From Diphasiastrum complanatum (taxonomy: Eukaryota > Streptophyta > Lycopodiopsida > Lycopodiales > Lycopodiaceae), in assembly GCA_029204225.1 (NCBI GenBank), contig CM055102.1:29857632-29921631 (forward strand): a stretch of 64,000 bases of DNA, read 5' to 3'. Positions within the stretch are counted from its first letter, which is position 1. Every line of letters starts with the position of its first letter. The notes under the pieces were generated by a model that had not been told where the DNA came from, did no database searches, and was given only the letters and a program-made list of their open reading frames with translations. Both the position numbers and the translations under genes were made by a program. Of this stretch, positions 1-9,289 are shown in pieces.

Positions 1-147
1 CTGCATATCAACCCAGAAAGGCTCCATGAAGAGGATCTCGTGGAAGGCCAAGCCCTCTGGGGTCGTGGACAGGTCCATGGCTGTGAAATCTGCAAAAGTA
101 GCCATGCGCCGCAAATCACCCTTGAGCTTGTGTAGCCGCTCAAGCAT
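1..147 (-). CDS. Partial exon of an unrecognised protein, running off the left edge
   Basis: The minus strand is open from an ATG at 147 to the window edge, giving 49 codons. The peptide is mixed in composition, with a Leu/Lys/Arg-rich start (LERLHKLKGDLRRM) and an aromatic, acidic continuation (FHEILFMEPFWVD). An in-frame TAG lies three codons upstream of the ATG. That TAG follows a pyrimidine-rich stretch, so it could instead be a splice acceptor with the exon beginning at 153. I do not recognise the family. It could be a host exon or the end of a transposable element lying to the left. Only coding appearance supports it. Confidence 0.3.
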   Translation of the reverse strand, partial: MLERLHKLKGDLRRMATFADFTAMDLSTTPEGLAFHEILFMEPFWVDMQ

Positions 148-262
148 GATGAACTAAAAGGCGAAGCGGGTGCGAGTGGGCTTCTTCAAGTCGAGCCTGC
201 ATTGACAAACGGAATGAGAGGCACACACAAAACGAGCGAAAAAATAAGAAGCATCTTGAACG

Positions 263-518
263 TGGCAATAATCAGATATGCAACATCAAGCACCATAAGC
301 AATCATCACAAGAAGGCGGAAGAAGAACACACACTATCACTATCACACTATAGCATGCTGAATGTAAAATGTACAAATGAACCTTGAACCCTGATAGAGA
401 GAAAAAACCTACGAGTAGACTAATAGACTAGCCTACGACTAATTACAGCTGGTAACAACTGTCAACATTAATGTACATCGTAAACAATAACAATGAAGTT
501 TATCATTGATTTCTAACA
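263..518 (-). repeat. 3' LTR of the copia element
   Basis: On the minus strand the LTR begins TGTTAGAAATCAATGATAAA at 518, directly after the end of RNase H. It ends in ...TTGCCA at 263, giving TG...CA ends and 256 bp. The same start (TGTTAGAAACCAATGATAAA) and a matching end (...TTTGACA) occur in the second family member at 25400-25637. The end was placed where similarity between the two copies fades, so it is uncertain by several bases. Confidence 0.7.
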
Positions 519-539
519 CTCTCCCTCAATGATCAAATT

Positions 540-1240
540 ACATTCTTCTATTCCTAATAGAGTACGAAACCTCTCAAATTTATATCTACCTAATGACTTA
601 GTAAAAATATCTGCCATTTGATCTTCAGATTTACAAAAACAAGATCAATGGCTCCATCAAGAATTTTCTCTCGAACAAAATGATAGTGTATTTTGATGTG
701 CTTGGTTCGAGCATGTAAAACTGGATTTTTAGCAAGGCGAATGCAGCTTTGATGGTTGCAAGATATAGCAGTCGCATCCATCTGTGTTTGACCTAAATCC
801 ACAAGCAATCTTCGTAACCATACCGCTTCTTGTGTAGCATTGCTAAGTGCTCGATATTCAGCTTCCGTCGATGATAAGGCTACTGTAGGTTGCTTTTTGC
901 TGCTCCATGAAATTGCAGCTGTACCATAACTGAATGTATGACCACTGGTAGATCGTCTATCATCAATATTACCTGCCCAATCGGCATATGTATAACCTAC
1001 CAACATTGGCGCTTCAGACTGATCATACTTCAAACCAAAATTCAATGTCCCTCGAATGTATCTGAGGATACGTTTAGCAGACTTCTAGTGTGCTTGACTA
1101 GGATCTTGCATAATTTGACTAACAACACCAACAACATAAGAAATATCAGGTCGTGTGTGTGTCAAAATTAATCAAACTACCCACCAGCTGTCTATACAAA
1201 TATGCAGTAAGCTTCATGTTGACATCCATAGGTGTACTCA
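540..1240 (-). pseudogene. Copia RNase H domain
   Basis: The longest open part is 590-1045. It carries the copia RNase H signatures ADWAGNIDDRRSTSG, AISWSSKKQ and ALSSTEAEY, and the C-terminal block RTKHIKIHYHFVREKI. The conserved Cys-Asp-Asn-Gln of the third catalytic position reads Cys-Asn-His-Gln here (AAC at 755-757), so one catalytic carboxylate is lost. A frameshift near 1045-1170 separates this part from the connection region, whose residues can be found in other frames up to about 1330. It degrades the RNA strand of the retroelement hybrid in functional relatives. Confidence 0.88.
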
Positions 1241-1331
1241 AAGGCTTACAATCCTGCATATTGAACTTATAAAGCAAATCTCGTGCATATTTGCTTTGTG
1301 TAAGAAAGACCATGTCTTCCTTTTGCCATAC

Positions 1332-2302
1332 CTAAATGCCAAGACAATAGTGCATCAATCCTAGATCACTCATGTCAAAAGCATTGGAAAGATCTGATTT
1401 GATTTCATCAATTAACCTCTCATTACTTTCTGTAATAATCAAATCATCCACGTACAAGACAATGAACACTATATCTGAATCTTGCCTTAGAATGTAAAGA
1501 TTAGGATCAACATCACTCTTTACCATTCCCCTTCGCTTGAAGTGGTCATCAATGCAAGAGTACCATGGCCGTGGTGCTTGCTTCAATCCATAAATGGCTT
1601 TGTTGAGCTTGCAAACAAGATGCTCTCTCCCTGGCTCAACAAATCCTTGAGGTTGTACTAAGTACACCTCTTCATCCAGCACTCCATTAAGAAAAGTGGA
1701 TTTAACGTCCATTTGTTGGATCTTCCAACCATGGAAAGCAGAAATAGCAATGATAGAACGTATAGTCACCATCTTAGCTACGGGTGCGAAGGTTTCCTCA
1801 AAATCAATACCTTCTTGTTGCTCAAATCCTCTCGCAACCAACCGTGCTTTGTACTTGTTGAGTTGCCCATCTACTCCATATTTGATCTTATAAATCCATT
1901 TGCAAGTGATAGGCTTCTTACCATCAAGTAGCTCAACCAAATTCCACGTCCTATTTTTTGATATGGCTTCCATTTCTGTTTCCATAGCTGCACGCCACTC
2001 CTTGTGCTCCTTTGCTTCATCAAAAGTTTTGGTTCTTGAGCCTTGAGCACTGAGCCCATCAGGGCTAGATTCATCTCTAATCTTGCAGGAGGTTTTCGAT
2101 TTCTACTTGATCTTCTAAGCTCTCCCTGCTCACTTGATTCGGGAGTATCTCCCTTATTAGCATCACTTGTTACTGACAAGTACCACTTAGGCACTCTCCT
2201 AGGAGTCTCATTATTAACCCTGTCTTTTTCAATTGGCTCTTCCATATCAACACCAACTTCTTTCTTCACCTGTACTTTAGCTTTATCATCAAAGGACTCC
2301 AA
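1332..2302 (-). pseudogene. Copia reverse transcriptase (RVT_2)
   Basis: 1332-1985 is one open frame of 217 codons with the RVT_2 landmarks CKWIYKIKYGVDG, YKARLVARGFEQQEGID, TFAPVAKM, the conserved [13 protein letters not shown] and the catalytic YVDDLII near 1443-1454. Upstream, 1871-2302 overlaps it in another frame and holds the hydrophilic linker between integrase and RT, including RRSSRNRKPPARL. The frames are split by a shift near 1985. The active-site aspartates are intact although the polyprotein is not. Confidence 0.93.
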
Positions 2303-3248
2303 TTGTCAATTTTATTTGGTCATTTTGACCCATCTCGTCAAAAGTAGCATCTCTGGAAATCACGATCTTTTGTGCATCTGTTTCATACATCGTGTATGCC
2401 TTGGCTCTTTCATCATATCCAAGGAAATTACACTTAACAGCTTTTGCATCCAGCTTCCTCTGTTTTTCATCAGGCACATGAGCGTAAGCATCACAACCAA
2501 ATACTCGTAAATGAGAAACATTAGGTTTCTTTCCAATAAAAGCTTCGTAAGGTGTCTTTTACCCTCCACGGACTTCGTAGGACACCGATTCAAGATATGA
2601 GTAGTTGTGTTGCATGCTTTTGCCCAAAAAGTATTTTGCAAACCCTTGCTCTTAAGCATTGCCCTAGCCATCTCCACAATGGATCTGTTTTTCCGTTCTG
2701 CAACTCCATTCTGTTGTGTTGAATAGGGTGCAGTAGTTTGTCTCTTGATCCCTTGATCCTTGCAAAAATTCATAAACTCTGTTGAAAAATACTCACCTCC
2801 ACCATCTGATAAGAGGGTCTTAATATAACAACCTGTTTGTTTTTCAACTAGAGCCTTGAACTCTCTAAACTTGGCAAAAGCATCAGATTTCTGCTTATGA
2901 AATAAATCCAGATATGTCTACTATAGTCATCAATGAATGTGATGAAACAGTAACAACCACTAATGGACCTCGTTTGTATTGGTCCACACAGATCACTATG
3001 AACAAGATCAAGAATGCCATTGGCTCTTTTGCTCCATCTTTGGGAAATCTCTCTCTATGCTGTTTTCCCAAAATGCAACCCTCACAAATTTTTCCTTCAA
3101 AAGAGATATCAGGCAATCCAACAACTAGATTACCTCTTTTAAGGATTTGTAAGCTTTGAGCACTAATATGACCAAACCTTTGATGCCAAAGGTCACTTTG
3201 ACTATCAACAGTGCTTACCATAGCTTGAGTAAAAGATCTCGCATTCAA
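2289..3248 (-). pseudogene. Copia integrase, with GAG-pre-integrase zinc domain
   Basis: 2895-3248 holds the zinc-binding N-terminus with H-x4-H and C-x2-C spacing (LWHQRFGH ... CEGCILGKQHR). A stop or shift follows near 2895. From about 2895 down to 2360 the core continues, with a readable LLSDGGGEYFS block (second Asp) and NGVAERKNRSIVEMARAML (the Glu of the DDE triad). Then 2289-2477 reads CNFLGYDERAKAYTMYE, typical of the integrase C-terminus. At least two frameshifts break it. Confidence 0.9.
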
Positions 3249-3257
3249 TTTGTAGAG

Positions 3258-3660
3258 TCAACTCCTGTTGACTCTAGCTCCTGTAGCAATCACTTTGTGG
3301 TGATTCTTGATGTCTTTGACAAGACATTTGTCGCTGTCAAACTCAACCTTGAGTTGTTGATCAGCCATCGTCCCAACAGATAGTAGATTGTTAGCTAAGC
3401 CAGGTACATATTGCACATTGCTTATCCACTTTATCTTCCCACTGGCTAACTTCACTTGTTCCACTCCAAATCCTTTAACAGATAGTGATTGGCCATCGCC
3501 TTGTCCAACTTCATCACCATTGTGAGTTTCCTTGAGTTTTGAAAACCACTCTTTCCTTGAAGTCATGTGCTTGGACGCACCTCTATCAATGTACCAGGTA
3601 TCCTTAACTTCATCAGTTGTCATTAATGTTGTAATGAACAAGTTTGAACTCTCACCTATA
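3258..3660 (-). pseudogene. Copia aspartic protease with altered active site
   Basis: The frame 3258-3641 reads TWYIDRGASKHMT, where the catalytic Asp-Ser-Gly of retropepsins has become Asp-Arg-Gly (AGA at 3582-3584 on the minus strand). Further landmarks are VPGLANNLLSVG and the beta-strand block VEFDSDKCLVKD. The changed Ser lies beside the catalytic Asp, so the enzyme is probably dead even apart from the frameshifts around it. Confidence 0.9.
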
Positions 3661-3781
3661 TCATTTTCATATTGATCATCATCTTATTGATGTTCATCAG
3701 CATAATTGTCTTCATAATAATCATCATCAAATTGATGTTGATCAGCATAATTGCCCGCTTGCCATTTGCCTTTTCTTTGTT

Positions 3782-4609
3782 CTATCTCCTTCTGTTTCTT
3801 GAAGCATTCACGCTCCCAATGGCCAGGTTTGTTGCAGTACCTACAATTTCCAGGTTTATTTTGTCTTGAATAGTCGCGTCCTTGACCTCGGCCTTGACTT
3901 GCTCATGAAATTGTTGAAATGATCCCCGGCTTGAGTTTCCTCCTCTCGATTGATACCTTCCACAGCCAAATCTTCCACCTCGTCCTCTAACTGCAAGAGC
4001 TTGATCATAGCCCCTGTTACGATGATTCAAGTTCTCTTGACGTTGCTCTTCCTGCAAAAGCAATCCACCTAGTTCTTCATAGGTTGAAAGATTTTCTCTT
4101 GTGGCTATACTCGTCACAAACATCTGATGTGACTCACTCAGACTATTCAATGTCAATCGTACGATCTCAGGATCTTGTACTCGCTCTCCAACTGCTGCTA
4201 ATTGGTCACGAATTTCTTTGATCTTCAGTATGTGATCGGCAATAGTTGCACCATCATCCATCCGCATTGTATGCAACTTCGTCTTTAGAAATAGTATTCG
4301 AGATGTATTTGTTGTTTCAAACAATGCCTTCAATGTATCCCATGCTTCTTTTGGTCCTTCTGAATCCGAAATATAGGGAATAATCGCATCTCTAACTGAT
4401 AAGTTGATGACATTTTGGGCTTTCCGTTTTCTCCTGTCAAATGCCCGTTGATCTTCTTCAATCACTGGCCTTGTCTCTTCACCTGTCACGATCTCCCATA
4501 GCTCCTTTTCCATCAAAATGTTCTTCAGTTTGAATTTCCAAACTGCATAGTTGCCGGCACCTTCCAATTTGCTTGACTCATTGAGGACACTCTCGCTTAG
4601 AGTTGCCAT
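3782..4609 (-). pseudogene. Copia gag with zinc knuckle out of frame
   Basis: The ATG at 4609 opens a 275-codon frame beginning MATLSESVLNESSKLEGAGN and containing YAVWKFKLKNIL and other copia gag (UBN2-type) blocks, then an Arg/Gly-rich basic tail. The CCHC zinc knuckle CRYCNKPGHWEREC (C-x2-C-x4-H-x4-C) is present at 3803-3845 but in a different frame, showing a frameshift near 3900. The Asp/Tyr/His-rich stretch after the knuckle is also readable in that second frame. The protein forms virus-like particles in functional relatives. Confidence 0.9.
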
Positions 4610-4715
4610 TACTGGATAGATGAGTCCGGATCACAAAAAATGGCTCAGTCTGAGCACACAACCTGTCTCCAAATTTTATCACACCACAGAACTATATATA
4701 TTTGGTTGTACACCT

Positions 4716-4900
4716 GATATCGGTACGACGCGCGAGTTTACGACTGCTCAAGATTCTCTTTAGCTCGCGCGCGTGGATCCGATATTGGTATGGATCTGCG
4801 ATATCGGTGTGATGCGCGAATGTACGAATGCTCTGGATTTTCTTTACCTCTGGCGCGTCGATCCGATATTGGTACTGATATGTGATATCGGTATGACGCG
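4716..4900. repeat. 84-bp tandem repeat, just over two units
   Basis: The anchor GATATCGG recurs at 4716, 4800 and 4884, exactly 84 bp apart. A related half-motif, GATATTGG, recurs at 4781 and 4865, also 84 bp apart. The units are rich in GCGCG and differ at several bases. The array lies immediately upstream of the gag start of the copia element, where a 5' LTR or leader would be expected. Confidence 0.85.
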
Positions 4901-4942
4901 CGAACCCTAAACCCAAGCACGCAGACCCTAAACCCTAAACTC
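4901..4942. repeat. Interstitial telomere-like CCCTAAA motifs
   Basis: Four CCCTAAA or near-CCCTAAA heptamers occur, some adjacent and some separated by short spacers. This is the plant telomere unit, but the copies are too few and interrupted for a real telomere. A short further pair is at 6543-6557. Confidence 0.7.
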
Positions 4943-4952
4943 ACACACACAC

Positions 4953-5485
4953 TGTTACGGCCCTAATGGGGGTTTGTACCATTAGGGGCTGTCTTGGTCG
5001 TAGGGGGCAGGCCTAATCTGGATAGTAGTCGAGTAGGACCATGGGGGTCACACCCGCATGCGGTATAGGCATGTGTGTTGCATCCTAGTATGGGATAGGA
5101 TGTACATGCAATGTGCTTATGCATGAGTCTTGACTATTATGGGTTAGGGGTACCTACATGCAGTGGACATGCATGGGGGATTGGCATGATCAATTAGAGT
5201 GCTTCCATGTGGATTCAGTGCATGGGCAGGTGGGGTTGGCTATATCTCTATATATACCCTCACCAGTGTCTATGAGGATTATGGAAGAGTCTGTGGCCAT
5301 TATGCTGTCAGTTTGTGAAGCACTCTTCCTGTGGCTTGCCTATCTCCTGGATTGCTCGGGGGCTAGACCAGTATTGGGTCTAGGTTTGGTTGGGACGGTT
5401 TCGTCTACTGCAATCCTCCCTCGGTGTTCTAGGAAGCTCTATCTCGGTTGGGAGTCTTGGGGGACTTATTACACACCATGTCTCG
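4953..5485 (+). repeat. Probable solo LTR or LTR fragment
   Basis: It begins TGTTACGGCCCTAATGGGGG, a start typical of plant gypsy LTRs. It contains a TATA-like CTATATATACC at 5248-5258 followed by a G/T-rich transcribed-looking stretch. No second copy, primer-binding site or coding sequence is next to it. The right end is lost in the following CA repeat, so the boundary is approximate. Confidence 0.4.
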
Positions 5486-5507
5486 TACACACACACACAC
5501 ACACACA

Positions 5508-5591
<84 letters not shown>

Positions 5592-5690
5592 TCACCACAC
5601 ACACACACATGCACACACAAATCAACTAACCCCCCCCCCCCCACACACACACAAATCAACACACACACACACACACACACACACGCCATA
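5486..5690. repeat. Compound CA/CT microsatellite
   Basis: (CA)n at 5486-5507, (CT)n at 5511-5548, (CA)n at 5547-5588, then interrupted CA runs with a poly-C block near 5630-5642. The long reading frames here on both strands are artefacts of the repeats. Confidence 0.97.
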
Positions 5691-5844
5691 ACCCACCCAC
5701 ATGCAATCCATAGCTCTCCCTCACCCACCATAGCTCTCTCTCCCTCACTCACCATAACTCTCTCTCCCGCCCTCTTTCTCTCCTCTCTCGCTAGCCCAAA
5801 ACGCTTCTGCGGACTGTTTCGTTGCTACATGTGTGCTGGTAGCT

Positions 5845-6258
5845 CTAGGAACATCCCCCCCCCCCCCCCCTGTGACTAGGCCCTGCCTCTAAATCTTCTC
5901 CAGGCCCTGCACCTGCACTAGGTCCTGGACCTACTCTAGTCCCTGCTCCTGCCACTGACCCATGAAAAGAGCTCTGAGATGGTCTTAATGGCTCAAGAGA
6001 CGTACCATCGAGCCTGTATGTGTCCATCAATCTCTCCACCTCTGTATCTGATATGCGGGGACAAATGGATATGCCCATCCCCCGTCGTTCTGGCCTAGTG
6101 AGCCGTAGTAAGTGGGCCCTGACCGTGGTAAGAGAACCAGTAAAGACCCCACCACAATGTAGGCATCTCCATCTACGGGCACTAGATGCCTGGTGCATAG
6201 CCACATCCCCCTCTGTCAACTCAACCTCGGACCAAATGCCTCTACCAAGGACCGACAT
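5845..6258 (-). CDS. BED-type zinc-finger exon, hAT transposase-like
   Basis: A 137-codon frame starts at ATG 6258. Residues about 30-70 read WRCLHCGGVFTGSLTTVRAH, then a Gly-Ile-x-Ile-Cys-Pro-Arg block. This matches the plant hAT BED finger pattern C-x2-C ... H ... C, in which a Cys in a CPK/CPR context is the last ligand. The rest is Pro/Gly/Ala-rich and ends in a poly-Gly stretch encoded by the C-run at 5855-5870, so the C-terminus is unreliable. Just upstream the minus strand shows TTTTGCAG followed by GTATG, a plausible splice acceptor, and an in-frame TGA precedes the ATG. No hAT catalytic domain is visible, so it is a truncated transposon gene or a domesticated fragment. Confidence 0.55.
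   Translation of the reverse strand: MSVLGRGIWSEVELTEGDVAMHQASSARRWRCLHCGGVFTGSLTTVRAHLLRLTRPERRGMGISICPRISDTEVERLMDTYRLDGTSLEPLRPSQSSFHGSVAGAGTRVGPGPSAGAGPGEDLEAGPSHRGGGGGCS
5855..5870. repeat. Poly-C tract
   Basis: Sixteen consecutive C residues, a likely site of length variation or sequencing error. It sets the end of the overlapping BED-finger reading frame. Confidence 0.9.
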
Positions 6259-6289
6259 CGTGTGAATCTGTCAATGTATCATACCTGCA

Positions 6290-6965
6290 AAAGAGGAAGC
6301 AAGCAATCACATGTCAGTACATTCCGTTGGTAGCAACAACATTCGGATTCCACATATTCATTCACAGCATTCAATTGCTTACAACAACCCTAAACCCAAC
6401 ATAAAAAAAAAACTGCCATTTTGTTGCATCGACAACAGGTTCAAGCTTCAAAACGTGTCCTGGACCTTGAACTCATCAAAACAAGCATCCTAGGCATTCC
6501 TATGGGAATGAAAAAACACAATGCAACTTCGGACTGCAACTCAACCCTAAACCCTAAAAAACACACGTGATTTGGACATGCCATTGAAAACTTTCTCTAC
6601 AAGCGATAACAGTCGAAACTAATAGCACAAGCATGTTTGTGGGCATGAAGAAACACAGTTTAGCCTCAATCTGCACCTCAATCGGATAACTACATGACAG
6701 TTTACAAAAGAGCCGCAAACACATGGAAAAGGGGCATGAGATGAGATTCATATCTTTTGCTACAAGCAATAATGGGGAAAACTAACAGCATGAGCATGTC
6801 TGTGGGGTTCAGAACAAATGAATCGAAACTAAAAACCATTTCATTACGTTGCCTACAGCTCCTTCCATGAGCTTCCAAGATGTGAAGCCAAAACTTATCT
6901 AAAACCGTCTTGGAGAGAAATGCCACTGCCTCGTCGCTGCCACCATGCTGATCACACACTGAACA
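6290..6965. repeat. Diverged repeats, no gene seen
   Basis: Two diverged direct copies are visible: CTACAAGCGATAACAG ... AGCATGTTTGTGGGCATGA near 6598-6650 and CTACAAGCAATAATGG ... AGCATGTCTGTGGGGTTC near 6759-6811, about 162 bp apart. A third weaker trace lies near 6490-6520. A short CCCTAAA pair is at 6543-6557. No supported coding sequence. Confidence 0.5.
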
Positions 6966-6979
6966 ATGCTCCAAGATGG

Positions 6980-6982
<3 letters not shown>

Positions 6983-7049
<67 letters not shown>
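6983..7049. repeat. (CT)n microsatellite
   Basis: An uninterrupted CT run of about 67 bp. Overlapping reading frames of poly Ser-Leu or poly Arg-Glu are artefacts. Confidence 0.98.
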
Positions 7050-7051
<2 letters not shown>

Positions 7052-7422
7052 AGAATGCAAAAAATTTCATGTGGGCCGCGTGCTGCCTGCTCGTGGCCTG
7101 CATAAAAAAATTTGCATTTTTTTTGCACGTTCCGAGACCACGTTTCTGGTCCCGGAACGCTGGCATTGCGGGATCCAGAACGTTTTTGTTTCGGATCGCG
7201 ATCCGTTGCATTTGTGATTCTAATGATGATTCCATGTTCCGGAATTCAGAATTATAATCTACATGTTATCCATTAACACTAAGAAAGCACTTGTTTTTGA
7301 CATAATTGAAGGTAGAAATTGAGGGAGGGGGGAAGAAAAACCCTAAAACCGATTCGCCGGTTCGAACCTGGAGAAGCCGGTTCTTGTCCGATTCAAACAC
7401 GGTTCGAAAAGGCGATTCGAAA

Positions 7423-7566
7423 AGTTATGGACTTGGCTCATTACATTCGCCGCGTCCATTTACATTTACTTTACTTTATGCATAAGCAGGCCTTGGGCCC
7501 TTTTTTATTCATTAGTGACACTTAGACTATATGGTTGGCCTTTGGCCTTATTATTCATTATTAGGC
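7423..7566 (+). repeat. 144-bp direct repeat, left copy
   Basis: Begins AGTTATGGACTTGGCTCATT and ends CATTATTAGGC. It is identical over 144 bp to 11040-11183. The right copy lies after the chromodomain, where the start of a 3' LTR belongs, so this left copy looks like the first 144 bp of an LTR. Here it joins directly to the middle of a gag gene at 7567. Confidence 0.9.
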
Positions 7567-8560
7567 TAAGACTGATCCTCAGAAGATCCAGTTGGCTGCT
7601 TTACATTTAGATGGACGCGCCGCCACGTGGTGGCGAGTTTATAGAGCTAATCCTGGTCGGGAAGGCCTCCATTTATGGCATACTTTTCGCCGTGACCTCC
7701 GTCATGCTATGATTGACCCTCAGTGGCTCGACCGCCAATGTGATACATTTTGTAGTCTCACTCAGACCAGTGATCTTGCTTCTTATACAGATCAGTTTAT
7801 GGAGCTTTCTTATTTTTTCACAGATCTACAGCCCACTGAGCTTATTTCTCGTTACATTGCTGGGCTTCGTGGTGCTTTACGTTATGATGTTTCTTCCTTC
7901 CGTCCTCCCACACTTGTTGAGGCGATGTCTCTTGCCAGTACTTTACAGCATAAGTACTCTGACACTCTTCCTTCCTGCTTCTCCCGACCTCATCCTTCTG
8001 CTTCATCTTTTTCCGCTACGTCCACCCCTACACCTGCCCCTTCTGTTCCAGCTCTCTCCATTGTCCCTTCGTCTCCTCGTCCTCCGACTCCTCGACCTGC
8101 TTTTGTCCGACGTTACACGTTTGCAGAGTTCGCTGACCTTCAGCAACAGCGTCTTTGCTTTCGTTGTAAGAGTCCTGACCATTTTGCCCGTGATTGCCGT
8201 CAGCCTCTCCCTACTACTACTGCTGGTTTTTACCATGAGGGCACTACTCCAGATGATTCCGATATCTACATTCATATTTCTGATGAGCCTGACCTATCCT
8301 CTGAGCCTTCCACTGATTTACTTCCTGCTACTTGCCATGCTCAGCTTGCCTATGCTACTTGGATAGGGTGTCCTAGTCCTCACTCCATTCGGTTACGTGT
8401 ACGTCTTACAGGTCGTGAGTATATTGCTTTAGTTGATACTGGCAGCACTCATTCTTTTATTAGCAGTTATATCACTAGTCGGATCCGTGCTTCACCTGTT
8501 CCTGCTTCACAGCCTCTCACAGTTGAGGTTGCTAGTTCCCATTCTTTTCTTAGTTCTTAG
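7567..8560 (+). pseudogene. Gypsy gag and start of protease
   Basis: The frame is open from the repeat junction at 7567 (reading AKTDPQKIQLAALHLDGRAA) to a TAG at 8558-8560. Landmarks are ATWWRVYRAN and FTDLQPTELISRYIAGL of the retrotransposon gag domain, a Pro/Ser-rich linker, the zinc knuckle CFRCKSPDHFARDC (C-x2-C-x4-H-x4-C) and the protease active site ALVDTGSTHSFIS. There is no ATG start because the gag N-terminus is missing at the junction. An in-frame TAG sits upstream inside the repeat. After the TAG at 8560 the same frame continues as protease. Confidence 0.9.
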
Positions 8561-9289
8561 ATGTTTCAGCGTTTACCATACCGCATTGAAGATTTTTCTG
8601 GACAGGCAGTTCTTTACATTATTCCTATGGAGCATTATGATCTTATCCTTGGTGCTGATTGGTTTGCATCTCTTGGAGCCGTTACACTGGACTTGACACA
8701 TCAAACATTGACATTTGTACATGATGCAGTTACACACTCACTTGTTGGCATTGATTCTCAGGGAGACTTCCAGTTGGTTATCGGGAAGCAGTTTATGCGT
8801 AGCCTGCCAAAGGCTGACGATGCAGCTCTTCTTTCCATTCAGAGTACATCAGTTGCTGCTTTTCTTTCACCATCCGTGGGTCCTCTTCCTCAGGTTGATG
8901 CTACTTCGGATTTACAGGTTCTTGTTGTGTGCCTTGCACCTATATGTCGTGATTCACATATATCGTATTCAGTGGTCATTCTTGGTTTCATTGATATTGA
9001 GGCCGTATACCTTGCTGGTATTTCTACTATTGCTTTTGCACATACTTCAGATAGCCCTCCTGGTTCGGTGGTTGGTGCAGTATCTTCTCCATTGGTCTCT
9101 ATATCTCCATCTCTTGAGTCTGTTATGGCCGATGTTTCTACTAATTTCTATGGGGTTCTTCATGGGTCCACGTTTGATGGTTCCCTCGCTATTGGTGATC
9201 AGGTTGTATCTTCTTTCGTGCTTTACTCCATGGATCTCTGCTTGAGGTTTGTGATCTGCCTCATGATATTTCTACGGTTCCTGACATGA
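8561..9289 (+). pseudogene. Protease C-terminal half and unknown extension
   Basis: The frame continues in phase from the previous one after a single TAG. Residues about 1-50 read MFQRLPYRIEDFSGQ ... HYDLILGADWF, the usual second half of the gypsy protease (ILGxDWL motif). From about residue 110 the sequence is Ser/Val/Leu-rich and shows no RT motif. In a normal gypsy element the next landmark would be the RT N-terminus. Confidence 0.8.

Larger units (their letters stand above)
263..4609 (-). mobile_element. Ty1/copia retrotransposon, decayed, with 3' LTR only
   Basis: Read on the minus strand, the domains come in the copia order: gag, zinc knuckle, protease, GAG-pre-integrase, integrase, reverse transcriptase and RNase H, then an LTR. 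Several frameshifts and stops split the polyprotein into at least seven reading frames. No 5' LTR or primer-binding site is visible above 4609. Instead the sequence passes within about 100 bp into an 84-bp tandem array. A second copy of the same family lies at 24262-25637 on the plus strand, which helped to fix the LTR ends. The element is certainly non-functional on its own. Confidence 0.93.

Noticed and set aside
2043..2510. 155-codon plus-strand frame
   Set aside because: Antisense to the copia integrase/RT linker; no domain.
4716..4900. Possible CRISPR-like array (regular 84-bp spacing)
   Set aside because: Units are continuous tandem copies with no unique spacers; the genome is a plant.
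4901..4942. Possible chromosome end
   Set aside because: Only about four CCCTAAA-like heptamers, interrupted, with kilobases of sequence on both sides.
5158..5691. 177-codon reading frame ending in poly His-Thr
   Set aside because: The second half is CA/CT microsatellite and the first half has no domain; it overlaps an LTR-like block.
6702..7257. Several frames of poly Ser-Leu or poly Arg-Glu
   Set aside because: Produced by the CT repeat in all phases.
7713..8366. 217-codon Leu-rich frame resembling a membrane protein
   Set aside because: Shadow of the gypsy gag frame in another phase.
8715..9245. 176-codon Leu-rich frame resembling a membrane protein
   Set aside because: Shadow of the protease frame in another phase.
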